Shown here in pieces: positions 10,658-20,104 of a stretch of 22,382 bases of DNA. Below the pieces are notes generated by a model. That model worked only from the letters and a program-made list of their open reading frames with translations, was not told the DNA's origin and did no database searches. Positions within the stretch are counted from its first letter, which is position 1. Each line of letters begins with the position of its first letter. The translations under genes and the position numbers were made by a program. Source of the stretch: Strigamia acuminata. Its lineage: Eukaryota; Arthropoda; Chilopoda; Geophilomorpha; Linotaeniidae. The stretch covers positions 1-22,382 of the forward strand of contig CASHSZ010000110.1 of assembly GCA_949358305.1 (NCBI GenBank), given 5' to 3'.

Positions 10658-12730
10658 TTTTTTAATTATGCACACGTTTGTAATTATATTTACTCGTTTC
10701 TTACCAGGACGGACCCAACGACGACGGTGCCTTGGACCTATCCCAAAGCACGGGGCATTCCGTGTGGTCATCGAGCCTGCCACAAACGTGAGTTCCACGC
10801 GCTCTTCGGGTCTTGCACGCAACGTCTCACAATTTATTTATTTATTTTTTTTTTTAGAGAAACGGATGGGACGGCGGATGAGATTGTGGGGGGGGTTGTG
10901 GATGAGATCGTGGAGGAGGTGGGGAAGGCGAGGGCGGCGGAAGAGACTGTGTCGGGGAAGGAGGTGGAAAAGGAGATGGCGGTGGAAGAGACTGTGTCGG
11001 AGACGGAGAAGGAGAAGGCGGTGGAAGAGACTGTGTCGGGGAAGGAGGTGGAAAAGGAGATGGCGGTGGAAGAGACTGTGTCGGAGACGGAGAAGGAGAA
11101 GGCGGTGGAAGAGACTGTGTCGGGGACGGAGAAGGAGAAGGCGGTGGAAGAGACTGTGTCGGGGAAGGAGGTGGAAAAGGAGAAGGCGGTGGAAGAGACG
11201 GTGGTGGAAGAGACAGTGGAGGAGATGGGAATAGTGTGGCCGGAGATGGAGGTGGAGTTGGAAAAGGAGAAGGAGACGTGGAAGGAAACGGCGGTGGAAG
11301 AGGCAGTGGAGGAGAAGGAAAAGGAGAAGGAGACGGCGACGGCACCGAAGAAGAGGACGTGTGTGAGGAAAGGGGGTGCGAAAAAGAAACGGAAGACCGT
11401 TGAGAAGGTGGAAAAGGAAGTATTCGAGGTAACGTAGTAACTGACCATTTTATTTTGACAATCAACGTGATCGCGTTCCAATTTGAAATTGAAAAGCGAT
11501 CACGTTGATTTGACGTAAATTAATAATTCCCGCGCGCGCACTATAATTTAACCTGCAAATTTAATTTGCCGCGCGCGCATTGAGCGGATTGATCGTATGA
11601 ATCCGACCCGCGCACAAACTTGGATTCGACGTGCAATATCGTATATTTATTTGCCCGTCTGTTTGTTCGTTTATTCATTTATTTATTTTTTTTTTTTCTC
11701 CAGTCGTTGCCCAGCACATCAGGTTGCACTTGGACGATGCCAAGCGTTGTGACGGTCCCGTCGTCACCAGACCTGTCACCGCCGCGGTCGCCACCACTTC
11801 AACCAACGGCGACATTAGGCAAAATGCCTTTAATGTGCCCCGTCGTGAGGTTGGAACGGCTGCAATTGCCGATCCTCACACCAATGCCACGTCCTGTCGT
11901 GTCGGCGCCGTGCCCGGTTATGTCGACGCCGTGTTTCACCGTGCCACCATCTGCGCCCATCGCCCCCCCGCCGCCGCAAGAACAGCAACTGGCGCGTGTC
12001 ATCGCCAAGCCGCGAAGATCCGCGTCGAAGCGGCCCGCATCACCGTCATGGGAACCCACGTCGAAAAGGTCGGAGACTCGAGTCACGCGGCGGTCGACGG
12101 AAAAGGTAACCTGTCTGGTCTATTTGTCTTTGATCGTTTGTTCAATCGTTCCTTCCATTTCTTTCAGATACGAAAGGCATCTGCATCCCAGGGCTCGGTG
12201 GTGCCGTCTGGCAGGGCAGGACCGAGTGGGCTTCCGTCCAACCTTCCGTCCAACTTTTCGATGGAGTTGGATCGACGGTTCGGAGAATTTCAGGAATGGG
12301 TGCTCCGGAAGGTGGGGGAGGTGGAGACGGGGGCGGTGCCAACACGGCAACGACGCCAGGGTGGAGGGAAAGGAAAGAAGGGAGAAAAACTCCGGACAGA
12401 GGGCGGGAAGTCGTTCTATTGTGCTCTGTGCGCCAAACAACCGGGTAATGAGAAACATACATTTGTTTATTTGTTTGTTTATTTTTTGTCTAATTTTTAT
12501 TTTTTTTTTTATTTTTTTTTTTTTCCTTTCCTCTCCCGCGTACCTTAGGGGTGTCGAAATACGGGCGTTTTAGCGAGGACGCGTACCGCCATTGGCGCCA
12601 ACATCACCACCTAGACGCAGTTAAGCGCGAGGATGAAATCTCCAAGAGAGTTAGGAAGCATCTGCGGGACTATTCGCGTAGACCCGATCTCCTGTTGCCG
12701 GTGGGTATTTAATCAATTAGTCGATTCGTT

Positions 12731-12761
<31 letters not shown>

Positions 12762-13737
12762 TTTTTTCCTCTGTTTCCTAGAAGTTGAAAAAAATGCACA
12801 AGGCCCTGAAACGGTGCCCATTCTGCATTGCGAGGCCTGTGGTTGACCGACTAGAGGACCACTGGTTGGTCAAACACAGATATCGCACTGCATGGGCACC
12901 GGGGATGGGAGAGGGAGAGGGAGAGCGCGTCGGAGACAACGACGACGACGACGACGACGACAACGACGGTGATTCGGCGTCACGTTCATCATCTTTTCAA
13001 CGAGGCGATGCGCAGGAAGAGGAACGGGTGTTGCGATCGAGGGTGGTTCCCGTTGCGGAAGGGGGCAGCGAACCCAACAACGATCCCAACTATTGGGACG
13101 CTAGCCACGAAATGAAAATCTTTCGCGACGGGAGCATGCGGTTCTCCATCCATTCGCTTACTATCCTGCTCTTTACGATACGGGCTCAGGTTCAGGCGGA
13201 ACAAGTATATATATTTTTATTTTTATTTTTATTTTTATTTATTTATTTATGTATATATTTTTTTTATTTTTTATTTTTTTTTAGTATTGGGACGATCCCG
13301 ACATCAAGACCCACTTACTCCGGATGCTGGGGATGTTAAACCAATGGAACGACATGTTGGTGAGTGAATCTACCGCGCGCGTCTACGTCGACACTTTTCA
13401 GATATTGATTTTCCCGTTTTATTTGCAGAATAAAGATTTCTCGTTCGGTGATGAGGTGCTGATGAAGGAGAGGTTTGTTGTCGTCGACGAGCCCGAGAAC
13501 GACGGGTGTGAAGAAAAGAGACGCCGGGAAGAAGAGCGTGAAACAGGCGAAAGGTGTGAAGAGGAAAAAGAAGACGACGACGAAGATTACAGAAACTCTG
13601 AATTTGAGGACGATGCGGAAAGTGATGAGGACGAAGACGAAGAAAAGAAACTGGCGAGGAAGGAGAAAGAGAAACGGGCAAGGAGCAAGAGAAAGAGGAA
13701 AGGAAAGGGAAAGTCGAGCGCCGGAAAGAAAAAGTGA
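8211..13737 (+). CDS. 13-exon gene: charged-repeat protein with two C2H2-like zinc fingers
   Basis: Exons: 8211-8249, 8651-8746, 9269-9322, 9671-9910, 10259-10354, 10708-10787, 10858-11428, 11704-12105, 12168-12444, 12549-12700, 12782-13204, 13285-13359, 13429-13737 (TGA 13735-13737). All junctions are GT-AG and the frame stays open, giving 937 residues. Order: acidic N-terminus; helix with ERLVERVVERRVDR (~115-140); Glu/Lys repeat (~225-330); Ser/Pro/Ala segment with basic SKRPASP and TSKRSE (~395-526); finger 1, C-x2-C-x18-H-x3-H (Cys 611/614, His 633/637), split by an intron; finger 2, C-x2-C-x11-H-x4-H (~681-702); Asp run; conserved-looking YWD segments; acidic then Lys/Arg-rich tail. The architecture suggests a nuclear nucleic-acid-binding protein. 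This is inferred; no named family was recognised. The first exon is the least certain: ATG 8211 was chosen because it joins in phase 0 through CAG|GTAAAT. Confidence 0.75.
8850..9268. other. Intron 2 of the 13-exon gene
   Basis: This is the body of a 522-bp intron (8747-9268). It carries an (ATT)n run near 8780 and T-rich ATTT sequence before the acceptor. No gene was seen in it. A short GGTCCG/CGGACC inverted repeat lies near 9155-9175. Confidence 0.6.
9520..9670 (+). repeat. C/T homopolymer and ATTT tract before an acceptor
   Basis: Runs of C (about 9520-9541) pass into poly-T and ATTTTT repeats that lead to the acceptor TTTTTAATCAG at 9670. This is an exaggerated polypyrimidine tract. Open frames through it encode only Phe/Leu/Ile/Tyr runs and are not genes. 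Confidence 0.8.
10091..10116. other. Perfect 11-bp inverted repeat in intron 4
   Basis: TAAATAGCGCA and TGCGCTATTTA are exact reverse complements around a CCCG loop. A looser relative (AATAGTGCAT...GCTATC) lies near 9962, and CGCGCTATT recurs near 10132, so the motif is locally repeated. Confidence 0.8.
10165..10184. other. Perfect 20-bp palindrome in intron 4
   Basis: ATATACTGTATACAGTATAT equals its own reverse complement. It lies 50 bp after the 11-bp inverted repeat in the same intron. It could be a binding site, a cruciform or chance in AT-rich DNA. Confidence 0.75.
10934..11226 (+). repeat. In-frame 39/45-bp purine-rich minisatellite (exon 7)
   Basis: Alternating 45-bp units (coding roughly AVEETVSGKEVEKEM) and 39-bp units (AVEETVSETEKEK) are repeated about six times and then decay. 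Both lengths are multiples of three. The plus strand is almost all purine plus T, so all three plus frames and two minus frames stay open. The plus frame kept here is the one joined to flanking exons. Confidence 0.9.
11460..11510. other. Hairpin with perfect 15-bp arms in intron 7
   Basis: AATCAACGTGATCGC (11460-11474) is the exact reverse complement of GCGATCACGTTGATT (11496-11510). Inside the loop, CAATTT-G-AAATTG forms a second short stem. The hairpin lies in the intron between exons 7 and 8, about 30 bp after the donor. Confidence 0.85.
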
Positions 13738-14739
13738 ATTCGCCTAATCTGCTCCTCAAATGTACGAATACATGTTTCAAATTTAATTTTAATTTATTTC
13801 ACTCCTTTAAAACTCGTTCTTTTTTTTACAGACAAATGGGCACGTCGGTGTTTGATAGCGACGCAATCGTGTTGTTCGTTGTTCGAGCGCATCATTTTTC
13901 GGCACCCCCAATCACAACGATGTCTTCTCTCGCACACGTGGAATGTGGCAGCCTCGTCCACGTCGAGTCTGGTTCGAGTGGACTCTGACAAAACAGCGAA
14001 GCTACTCGAATTCTCGACGTCAGTGTGTTTGGTGTCGTCGTTGTTTCGGTCACACGAGTGGCGCCCTCTTCACGTCCGCGCGGAGAAACGCTAAAAATTG
14101 CGGACAGCGTTCCAAAACAATCAACGGTCATTCACAGCGAATTACTAATCTGACAATAATTTCGGTGTTCTTGGTGTTGTTTTTGATTACGGTGTTGTTC
14201 TTTTTAACAATCAAGCATGGTTCTGCGTTTAAAACACACCGATTTTATTTCTTTTTGTGCTTGTTTGTTTTTTTTTTGTTTTTTTTTTTTTAATTTTATT
14301 AGATTTCAAACAGTTTTCCGGATCGAAACTAATTTTTTTTTTTGCTTATATTTAATACTTCTGATAAAAAATAATAATTTATATTTTTCTGAGTTTACAA
14401 CTTGCAGTTTTATTTTAGTTTTGGTGTGGTAGCATTTAATATTTGCGTGTTTGTTTGTTTGAATCTCGATTAGTCTGGTATAAAAGATGTTATGTTATGT
14501 TTGTTTATTTAATGCTGAATTTTAACAATATTGATTTAAAAAAATAATCGATAGATAATTTAACATGTGCATGTTAATTACAAACGAGTTTTAATGATTA
14601 AATATGATTATGAAAATTAAAATTAAAATTGAAAACGATTTGAAAAATTAAAAATGATTTATTCACAAAAAAATAAAGAAATATATATATATATATATAA
14701 AAACGAGTTGTTTACAAAAAAAAAAAGGAAAAAAAAAAA
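13738..14739. other. Region between convergent genes, probable 3' UTRs
   Basis: No further coding frame is supported. A good acceptor-like sequence (TTTTTTTTACAG) ends near 13830, but no matching donor was found after the stop codon. It may be an alternative 3' exon. From about 14160 to 14720 the sequence is AT-rich. AATAAA occurs on plus near 14675 and, on the minus strand, near 14660, which suits both convergent transcripts. Confidence 0.5.
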
Positions 14740-15156
14740 TTAAAAATTAAAGTGACGAGTTGCCATCTCGGCCGCGAACAAAGTTGCCCGTCGCACCTCC
14801 TCGGCTGCTTCGGATGAGGCTACGGCGGCATCGACAGCCTCTTCAATGGCGGCCACGACGTTGGGGTCAGTGACGTTGGCCGACGCGACGACCCCTGCCA
14901 CCGCCGCCACCGACTCCCGTGTCGCTCTGGTCGACTGCGACAGAGTCATGGCCGCTGCGGCAGCCGCCGTGGCCACCATGACCAAGGACAACGCCGGGTC
15001 CCGCACTTGGGCGGCAAACTCAACCGACCCGGTCGCGCGCGCAGTTGCACGCGCGCGTCCTTCCGCCTCCGCCGACGCACGAAGTGCCGCAATTCGATGT
15101 CGCATTATCGGCGGCCGTGGTGGCGGCGGAAGGCTGCAACAAAGAATAAATAAATA

Positions 15157-15191
<35 letters not shown>

Positions 15192-15369
15192 CGACCAATC
15201 GTGTCAATTTGCAATTTACTCACCTCGGTTGGGCGTCGCGTCTAAGTGCGAACTGCTGAGGGCGGGGTAGGGGCGACGCCCACATCTCGTTAATCGAGGG
15301 GACACCCCTCCACGCCGCCCTACCCCGTCCTCGGATTCGACGCGATCGTTCATCATCACTGTCTGCCAT
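14740..15369 (-). CDS. 179-residue Ala-rich protein, two coding exons
   Basis: Coding exons are 15224-15369 (ATG 15367-15369) and 14740-15133 (TAA 14740-14742), joined in phase 2 through donor CCGAG|GTGAGT and acceptor TTTGTTGCAG. The N-terminal ~50 residues are polar and Arg-rich (DDERSRRIRGRGR). From about residue 60 to the end the protein is an almost continuous Ala/Val/Glu/Arg helix with ATAAAAAAMT and VAAIEEAVDAAV-like runs; no transmembrane or catalytic motif is seen. The ATG abuts an acceptor (TGTTTCCTAG), so an upstream non-coding exon is expected. A minus-strand GTAAGT donor near 15998 fits, and the intron between them holds the (AAAT)n array. No family recognised. It could be a coiled-coil or structural protein, or low-complexity sequence with little constraint. 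Confidence 0.65.
15140..15192. repeat. (AAAT)n and (AATC)n runs in a minus-strand intron
   Basis: On the minus strand this reads (GATT)n then (ATTT)n, leading into the acceptor CTTTGTTGCAG. The same (AATC)n motif occurs at about 6095-6121. Confidence 0.9.
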
Positions 15370-15388
15370 CTAGGAAACAAAAATATAA

Positions 15389-15510
<122 letters not shown>

Positions 15511-15998
15511 TAAAAGATAATAAAAGTTGAACGAAATAAGCGGAGAAGAAACTTGAGTCGAAGCTGGGATGCATGTTGACGGAACATATAAACCCGATGT
15601 CGGCAATAACACTGCACCGAGGATGATTTAACAACTTGAAATTGGAAATTCTGTTTGTTTTGAATTTTTAAATTTACCGTCTATTTGTTTGTTATTTTGA
15701 TTGATTTTGTAGTGTTTTGTTTTGCGTTGTTCGGTCAGGCTAGATTGGACGTTGGTTTTCGAGTTATTGTGCCACAGTTGTTGCCGAAATCTGGTATGTA
15801 TGTCGCGTTCCGTCAACGCGGAGGCGAGAAACACTCGCTACGCTTCATCGCGCCCGTCTGTCTAATTATTTGTTTGTTTGTTCGCTCCTCCTCAAATTCG
15901 TCTATCGAACAATTGTTCAAACCCTCGATCGATAAATTGCCGAATTGATTCAATTCGGACAAATTCCCTCCGGAAACAATCGATTGTTTACTTACGGT

Positions 15999-16334
15999 AA
16001 ATGCGCGAGTCGAGGTGCTTCGTTTGCTTCGCTGTGGTTAATGGTTCCGACACCGGGTTAAACGCGTCGCTAGCGTCGCGTGTATACAACCGCGCGTGTT
16101 TGAAAAATAAAATGGGTGAAAATTAAAGAAAAAATATTTATTGGTGAATTATTAAAATAATTGATAAATTAATTAATTAAAAGAAAAAGAAAAAGAAAAA
16201 AAAAAATAAAATAAAATAAAATAAAATAAAATAAATAAATAAGTTTGGCCGTTGCCGCCATCTGTCGCGTGGACTCATCCACTCACTTGCTCACACTCGC
16301 TCACTGTCGACCAACCGTGTGAGAACGTTAAAAG
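15999..16334. promoter_or_regulatory. Probable bidirectional promoter region
   Basis: A minus-strand donor (ATTTACC|GTAAGT, exon edge about 15999) and a plus-strand donor (TTAAAAG|GTAAGT, intron starting 16335) face away from each other across about 335 bp. This fits head-to-head non-coding first exons of the Ala-rich gene (minus) and the 16818 gene (plus). Between them lies an AT-rich core with AAAAT repeats at about 16200-16245. No canonical TATA box was assigned. The promoter role is inferred only from the arrangement. Confidence 0.4.
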
Positions 16335-16817
16335 GTAAGTTAACCATTTCACATATTCACATACACACATACACACACAAAACTCGCCCACCCGCACTCC
16401 TAAATGCACGTCCAAACACGCGCCCAAACGCATATCCACGTGGAATTTGGCGAGCCACGCGCGTAGCCATTTTTTATTTTTCCGCCCCACGTTGTTGTTG
16501 TCGTCGCCGCCAACAGAAACCAAGCGATATTGAGTTTAACGTCTCGCGCGGGGTTTTTGTTTTCTCTTTTTTCGGGAATTCCCGGTTCCCAGTACCGGAA
16601 TAGCGTCTTTTCTTTCTTTTTCTTTTCGTCATAAATTATCGTTTTTATCAATTTTTTAGTCAGTCAAAAGTGGCCATTCTCGTTATTGAAACGTAATAAA
16701 ATATAACGTTTCGTTGACAAAAATGGCGTCTCGATTTCCAGGTTCCCGACATTAAAACCATAATCCCGCGTGTTTTGTTTTCACTTTATTACTTTTTTTT
16801 TTTTTATTTTTTTTTTC

Positions 16818-17379
16818 ATGGAAGAAAAAATGGAACCCACCATGTCGTCTCCTGTCTCCATTTTGCAGTGCGTCGACTATAAGTCGCCGCCGTCGACGAT
16901 CGGTAGTTCCCCGCCGCCGTCGACGATCATTTGTTCCGGGGCGTCTAATAAACGTCGCTCGGTGGATTCGAAGAAAGCGGGCACTCCCGCAAAAAGAAGA
17001 AGGGTCAGTATTCTATCAAAATTATCGCCCACCTATTTATTTGTGTATTCGTTAATTCTCTTTCCTCGTTTTTCAGAGGTCGCTCTTGACACCAAGGACA
17101 CCAGGTGCCAAGAAGGTGGAAAGAATAGTTGCGGACAAGATTGAGAAGGCGGTGATGAAAAGGATGAGGAGGATCGAGAAGACGGTGGCAAAAGGATTCG
17201 AGGAGATGATGGCAAGAACGGAGAGAGTTGTGTTGGGTATGGAAGCGAGGTGGCGAGAGCGCCTGGAGAAGATCGAAGAGGAGGAGGAAAGCGAAGGCGA
17301 TGGAAAAGAAGATGGCGACGGGAGGGGAAAGGATGCCGGAAAGACTATCAACGACAGTGATGTTTCGATGGAGTATTAG
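16818..17379 (+). CDS. Basic/coiled-coil protein, two coding exons; paralogue of 1659-2341
   Basis: Exons 16818-17003 (62 codons) and 17077-17379 (101 codons with TAG) are joined in phase 0 by donor AGG|GTCAGT and acceptor CGTTTTTCAG. The 162-residue product has a Ser/Pro-rich N-terminus with a repeated SPPSTI / PPPSTI motif, a basic stretch just before the intron (SNKRRSVDSKK, TPAKRRR), then TPRTPGAKK, a charged helix (about 75-125; VERIVADKIEKAV) and an acidic tail. This order, and the intron directly after the Arg/Lys cluster, match the minus-strand gene at 1659-2341, whose helix begins RVEAVITEKMENVV. The start is the first ATG of an open frame; a second in-frame ATG follows 4 codons later. 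An upstream spliced leader exon is possible (donor at 16335). AATAAA at about 17650 may serve as poly(A) signal. Confidence 0.75.
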
Positions 17380-17498
17380 GGGGGGGAGGGGGTGCGCCTA
17401 AAGGAACAAAACTTTATTTGCTGTTCAGTTTATTCATTTATTCGGTTCATTCGTCCATTTATTTATTTATTTGTCTGTTTTGCAATTGTTTCACTTCG

Positions 17499-17499
<1 letters not shown>

Positions 17500-17540
<41 letters not shown>
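17500..17540 (+). repeat. (TG)n dinucleotide repeat
   Basis: About 17 TG units lie in the presumed 3' region of the 16818-17379 gene. Confidence 0.9.
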
Positions 17541-17541
<1 letters not shown>

Positions 17542-17561
17542 TCTCTTTCCTTTTTCTCAAA

Positions 17562-17815
17562 TTATGGAAAAAGTTTGTAGAATTTTATTTTCGTTCGGTC
17601 CATTAAACTAATGCATTCGATCGATTCAGTGTGACATTTTATTAAATTTGAATAAAAGATGTGAAAAAATGGATAAAACGCAATAATCGCGCGCGTGACC
17701 GAGCGCCTAATTGCGTGACCGTGACTATCCGCTTCCGTCACCGCTCCGGGAGGTTTTCCGATCTTGTACGACATAGTAGATGGATGTGGCGTTGGTGGAA
17801 CCCTTCAAAAATTTA
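17562..17815 (-). CDS. Possible short minus-strand terminal exon
   Basis: On the minus strand an (ATTT)n tract (17820-17935) leads to an acceptor-like TTTTTGAAG near 17806. One frame from ATG 17772-17774 (MSYKIGKPPG) is open for 70 codons, but its second half is AT-rich and looks like 3' UTR. A different frame reads about 25 codons from the acceptor. AATAAA occurs on the minus strand near 17640. The support is the strand-matched ATTT tract only, and I cannot choose a frame. Confidence 0.2.
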
Positions 17816-17824
17816 AAAAAAAAA

Positions 17825-17825
<1 letters not shown>

Positions 17826-17869
<44 letters not shown>

Positions 17870-17878
17870 ATAGATAGA

Positions 17879-17929
<51 letters not shown>

Positions 17930-18050
17930 AATATCATAGAGAAACAAAACAGATGAGAGATCCGTTCGTCGTTTAGTTACGACGACTGAATAAGTAGTTT
18001 AAAACGTAAATAAATTAAATAAAACCAAAAAAAAAATAAGTAAATAAATA
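17826..18050. repeat. (AAAT)n microsatellite arrays
   Basis: A long AAAT array (about 17828-17935, with GATA interruptions near 17873) and a shorter one (about 18005-18050) flank a 60-bp unique stretch. No gene was recognised in 18000-18055. Confidence 0.9.
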
Positions 18051-18055
18051 AAAGG

Positions 18056-18265
18056 GATCAAATCTTTCGACCCCTCCCCCCCCTCCCACAGGCCCTGGGG
18101 AAGGGAGTATGTGTAATGGCACGTACACATCGTCTTTTTTGAATATTTATCCCGTAGATATGAAGAAGATCGACTGAAACGAAAATTCGGGAGAGTCGAG
18201 ACTCGAACCCACGACCCACGACTCCGTAAGGCGGGTGACTACCCACTCGACCACCTGGGCCGACG
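18056..18265 (-). mobile_element. tRNA-derived SINE-like element with candidate 8-bp TSD
   Basis: On the minus strand the element starts at 18265 with a tRNA-like head: GGTGGTCGAGTGGGTAGTCA resembles an A box and GGGTTCGAGTC is a good B box. A body of about 130 bp follows, including a G-rich run. The 8-mer ATAAAAGG flanks both ends exactly (18048-18055 and 18266-18273), with one copy directly next to the tRNA-like start. The head lacks a clean cloverleaf 3' half, so it is not a functional tRNA gene. The 3' end has no obvious A-tail, although AAAT repeats lie just outside. Confidence 0.6.
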
Positions 18266-18291
18266 ATAAAAGGTCGCCGTTATCGGTGTTG

Positions 18292-18302
18292 TTGTTTGTT
18301 GT

Positions 18303-18364
<62 letters not shown>
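18292..18364 (+). repeat. (TTG)n trinucleotide repeat
   Basis: About 20 TTG units ((CAA)n on minus) lie just upstream of the head of the SINE-like element. Poly-Gln open frames on the minus strand here are repeat translation. Confidence 0.95.
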
Positions 18365-18365
<1 letters not shown>

Positions 18366-18539
18366 TTTTGTTTGCAATTAGTGTCACTAGGTATCGCGTC
18401 ATAGCGCCGTAGTGTCACGACATTTCAGTTCGCCGCGCACGTGTGGCTGCCCCCTCGCTCGACGGCGTCACACAGCGAGTGGTCCAACTATTCTACTTTC
18501 CCAACAACCGGAAACTCGTGGCACAACGAACCAACATTG

Positions 18540-19953
18540 ATGTTGCCACCACCATCGTCGTTTTATTCTCTCAGCGGTGTCGAAATTGTCCGTTTTCAGA
18601 TGGAACCGAAGCGTGAAGAAGAGAGGCGACCAAGATGGCCACCTATTCCCGTTATCGTGGTAAGCGCGTTTACATCCTTATGAACCCGGGCTATTAAACG
18701 GAGTGGTACGGCGCGTATGTGCATATTTTTCTGATTTGATTGATTAATTATTTCCAGGTCGATGACGAGGAAGGGGACGATGACGCCACCCTCACTATTG
18801 TCGCCGCCGCCGCCAACGTCAACGACGCACCGTTGTGCAGTGCTAAAGAGGAACACGAAATCGAAGTGAGAATCTGTAATGTCGTGCCTTGGTTCACCTC
18901 GATCCATTAATTCGTCCATTTACTTACTTACTTACCCATCTACTGGTCTGTGTCTCTAGATTGGGGTGGTTGAGGTAGAAGTACCATGCGAGGGAGGAGG
19001 AGGAGATGAGCGACCCGCGATGGGAGAAGATGTCGAGATGGAACGGGAACTCGCGATTGAGGAGAATCGGAAACGCGCGATTGGAGAAGATCTGGAACGC
19101 GCGATTGGAGAGGATTTGGAACGCGCGATTGGAGAGGATTGGGAACGCGCGATTGGAGAGAAACGGAAACGCGCGATTGGAGAGGAAGAGCGAGAAAATG
19201 GAGAATCAATGAGCGCGCGGTTTCTATTGGCGCAAATTCAACAAACACGAGAGGAGCAGCGACAGTTGCGTCGAGTCGTGGATGACGAGTTGGGGGAGTT
19301 GAAGCGAGAGATAGGATCGCTTCGAGGGCAACTGGAGGAAAAAGAAAAATTGATGATCACAGAGAGGATGAAAGATCTGGATGCGTGGCACCAAAAAGAA
19401 TACCGACAACAATTGAAATACCATAAGGAATATGAGGAGCATCAATTACAATTGCGTCTCGCGCAACTGGAGCGAGAAAAAAAAATTCAGTTGGAGGAGT
19501 GGCGCGAAAAGGACCTAAAGAGGCAAAAGAAGTGTCGCAAAGAAGACCTGAGGCAGCAGCGGGAATGGGCAATGCGCCCACCCGGACAAGGAGTATCGTG
19601 GGCCCGGTATGTAGGAGGTTATGCGGAGCAGTTGAAAAATAATTCAACGGAGCTAGGGGTTCGGGCCGCGAAGATAGAGGCGCTCGAAGTGCTGGTGGAA
19701 AGTCTCAAAGACCGGTTGCGGAAGGAGTGGCAAATTCGACGTAACCAAGAACGGAGTTCGCGGTTGATCGCCAGATTCGTGAGTGTATCTATCTCTTTCT
19801 TTCTTTCTCTTTCTTTTTTTTTTTTTTTTTTTTTTTCCCCCCCCTTCATTCTCTCTCTCTTTTTAGGGGTCGTTTCCAAAGTTGAGTCGCCCCCCGGATC
19901 TTTTTGACAAAGCCATTCAAACCGAGCAACCAGAAAAACCCGAAACAATTTGA
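18540..19953 (+). CDS. Coiled-coil protein with octapeptide repeats, four exons
   Basis: Exons: 18540-18659, 18758-18865, 18960-19778, 19867-19953 (TGA 19951-19953). Donors are GTG|GTAAGC, GAA|GTGAGA and TTC|GTGAGT; acceptors are ATTTCCAG, TGTCTCTAG and CTTTTTAG. All three introns are phase 0, giving 377 residues. Order: Pro-rich N-terminus; acidic segment (DDEEGDDD); five 8-residue repeats RAIGEDLE / RAIGEDWE / RAIGEKRK (about 115-154); then about 190 residues of charged, heptad-like helix (REEQRQLRRVV, YEEHQLQLRLAQ) broken by MRPPGQGVSWARYVGG; and a short Pro-rich tail. It is probably an extended dimeric coiled-coil protein; function unknown. A second in-frame ATG at 18600 abuts TTTTCAG, so the real start could be there after splicing. 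The frame is also open without an ATG back to about 18440. Confidence 0.75.
19074..19193 (+). repeat. 24-bp minisatellite encoding RAIGE octapeptides
   Basis: Five consecutive 24-bp units begin CGCGCGATTGGAGA and code RAIGE plus three variable residues. A more degenerate unit (ELAIEENRK) precedes them. The first half of each unit is conserved and the second half varies. Confidence 0.9.
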
Positions 19954-20104
19954 GGGCGACTCGGACGATACAAAAACCGACGCGAGACCAACGAGTCAAT
20001 TGATGCCCATTCTTATTTTAATTATTATTATTATTATTACTATTATTATTGTCATCTCATCATCGCCACCGCTGCATCTATCACACGATAAATAGATAAA
20101 AAAA

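Noticed and set aside
10834-11481. Two long minus-strand open frames rich in Ser/Phe and Ser/Pro
   Set aside because: They are the complement of the purine-rich minisatellite exon, which lacks stop codons in most frames. The plus frame continues through good splice sites into flanking exons and the minus frames do not.
11631-12548. Alternative long plus frame (305 codons) overlapping exons 8-9
   Set aside because: It begins in the ATTT intron and runs through the 62-bp intron. The chosen frame keeps phase across all neighbouring junctions and leads into the zinc-finger exons.
13830-13990. Extra coding exon after the stop of the 13-exon gene
   Set aside because: The acceptor-like site is good, but no donor in a compatible frame precedes it. 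It is more likely 3' UTR or an alternative end.
18190-18265. Possible functional tRNA gene
   Set aside because: A- and B-box-like sequences are present, but the acceptor stem and anticodon arm do not pair cleanly. The segment continues into a SINE-like body flanked by a short duplication.
18147-18377. Poly-Gln open frame on the minus strand
   Set aside because: It is the translation of (CAA)n running into the tRNA-like head of the SINE-like element.
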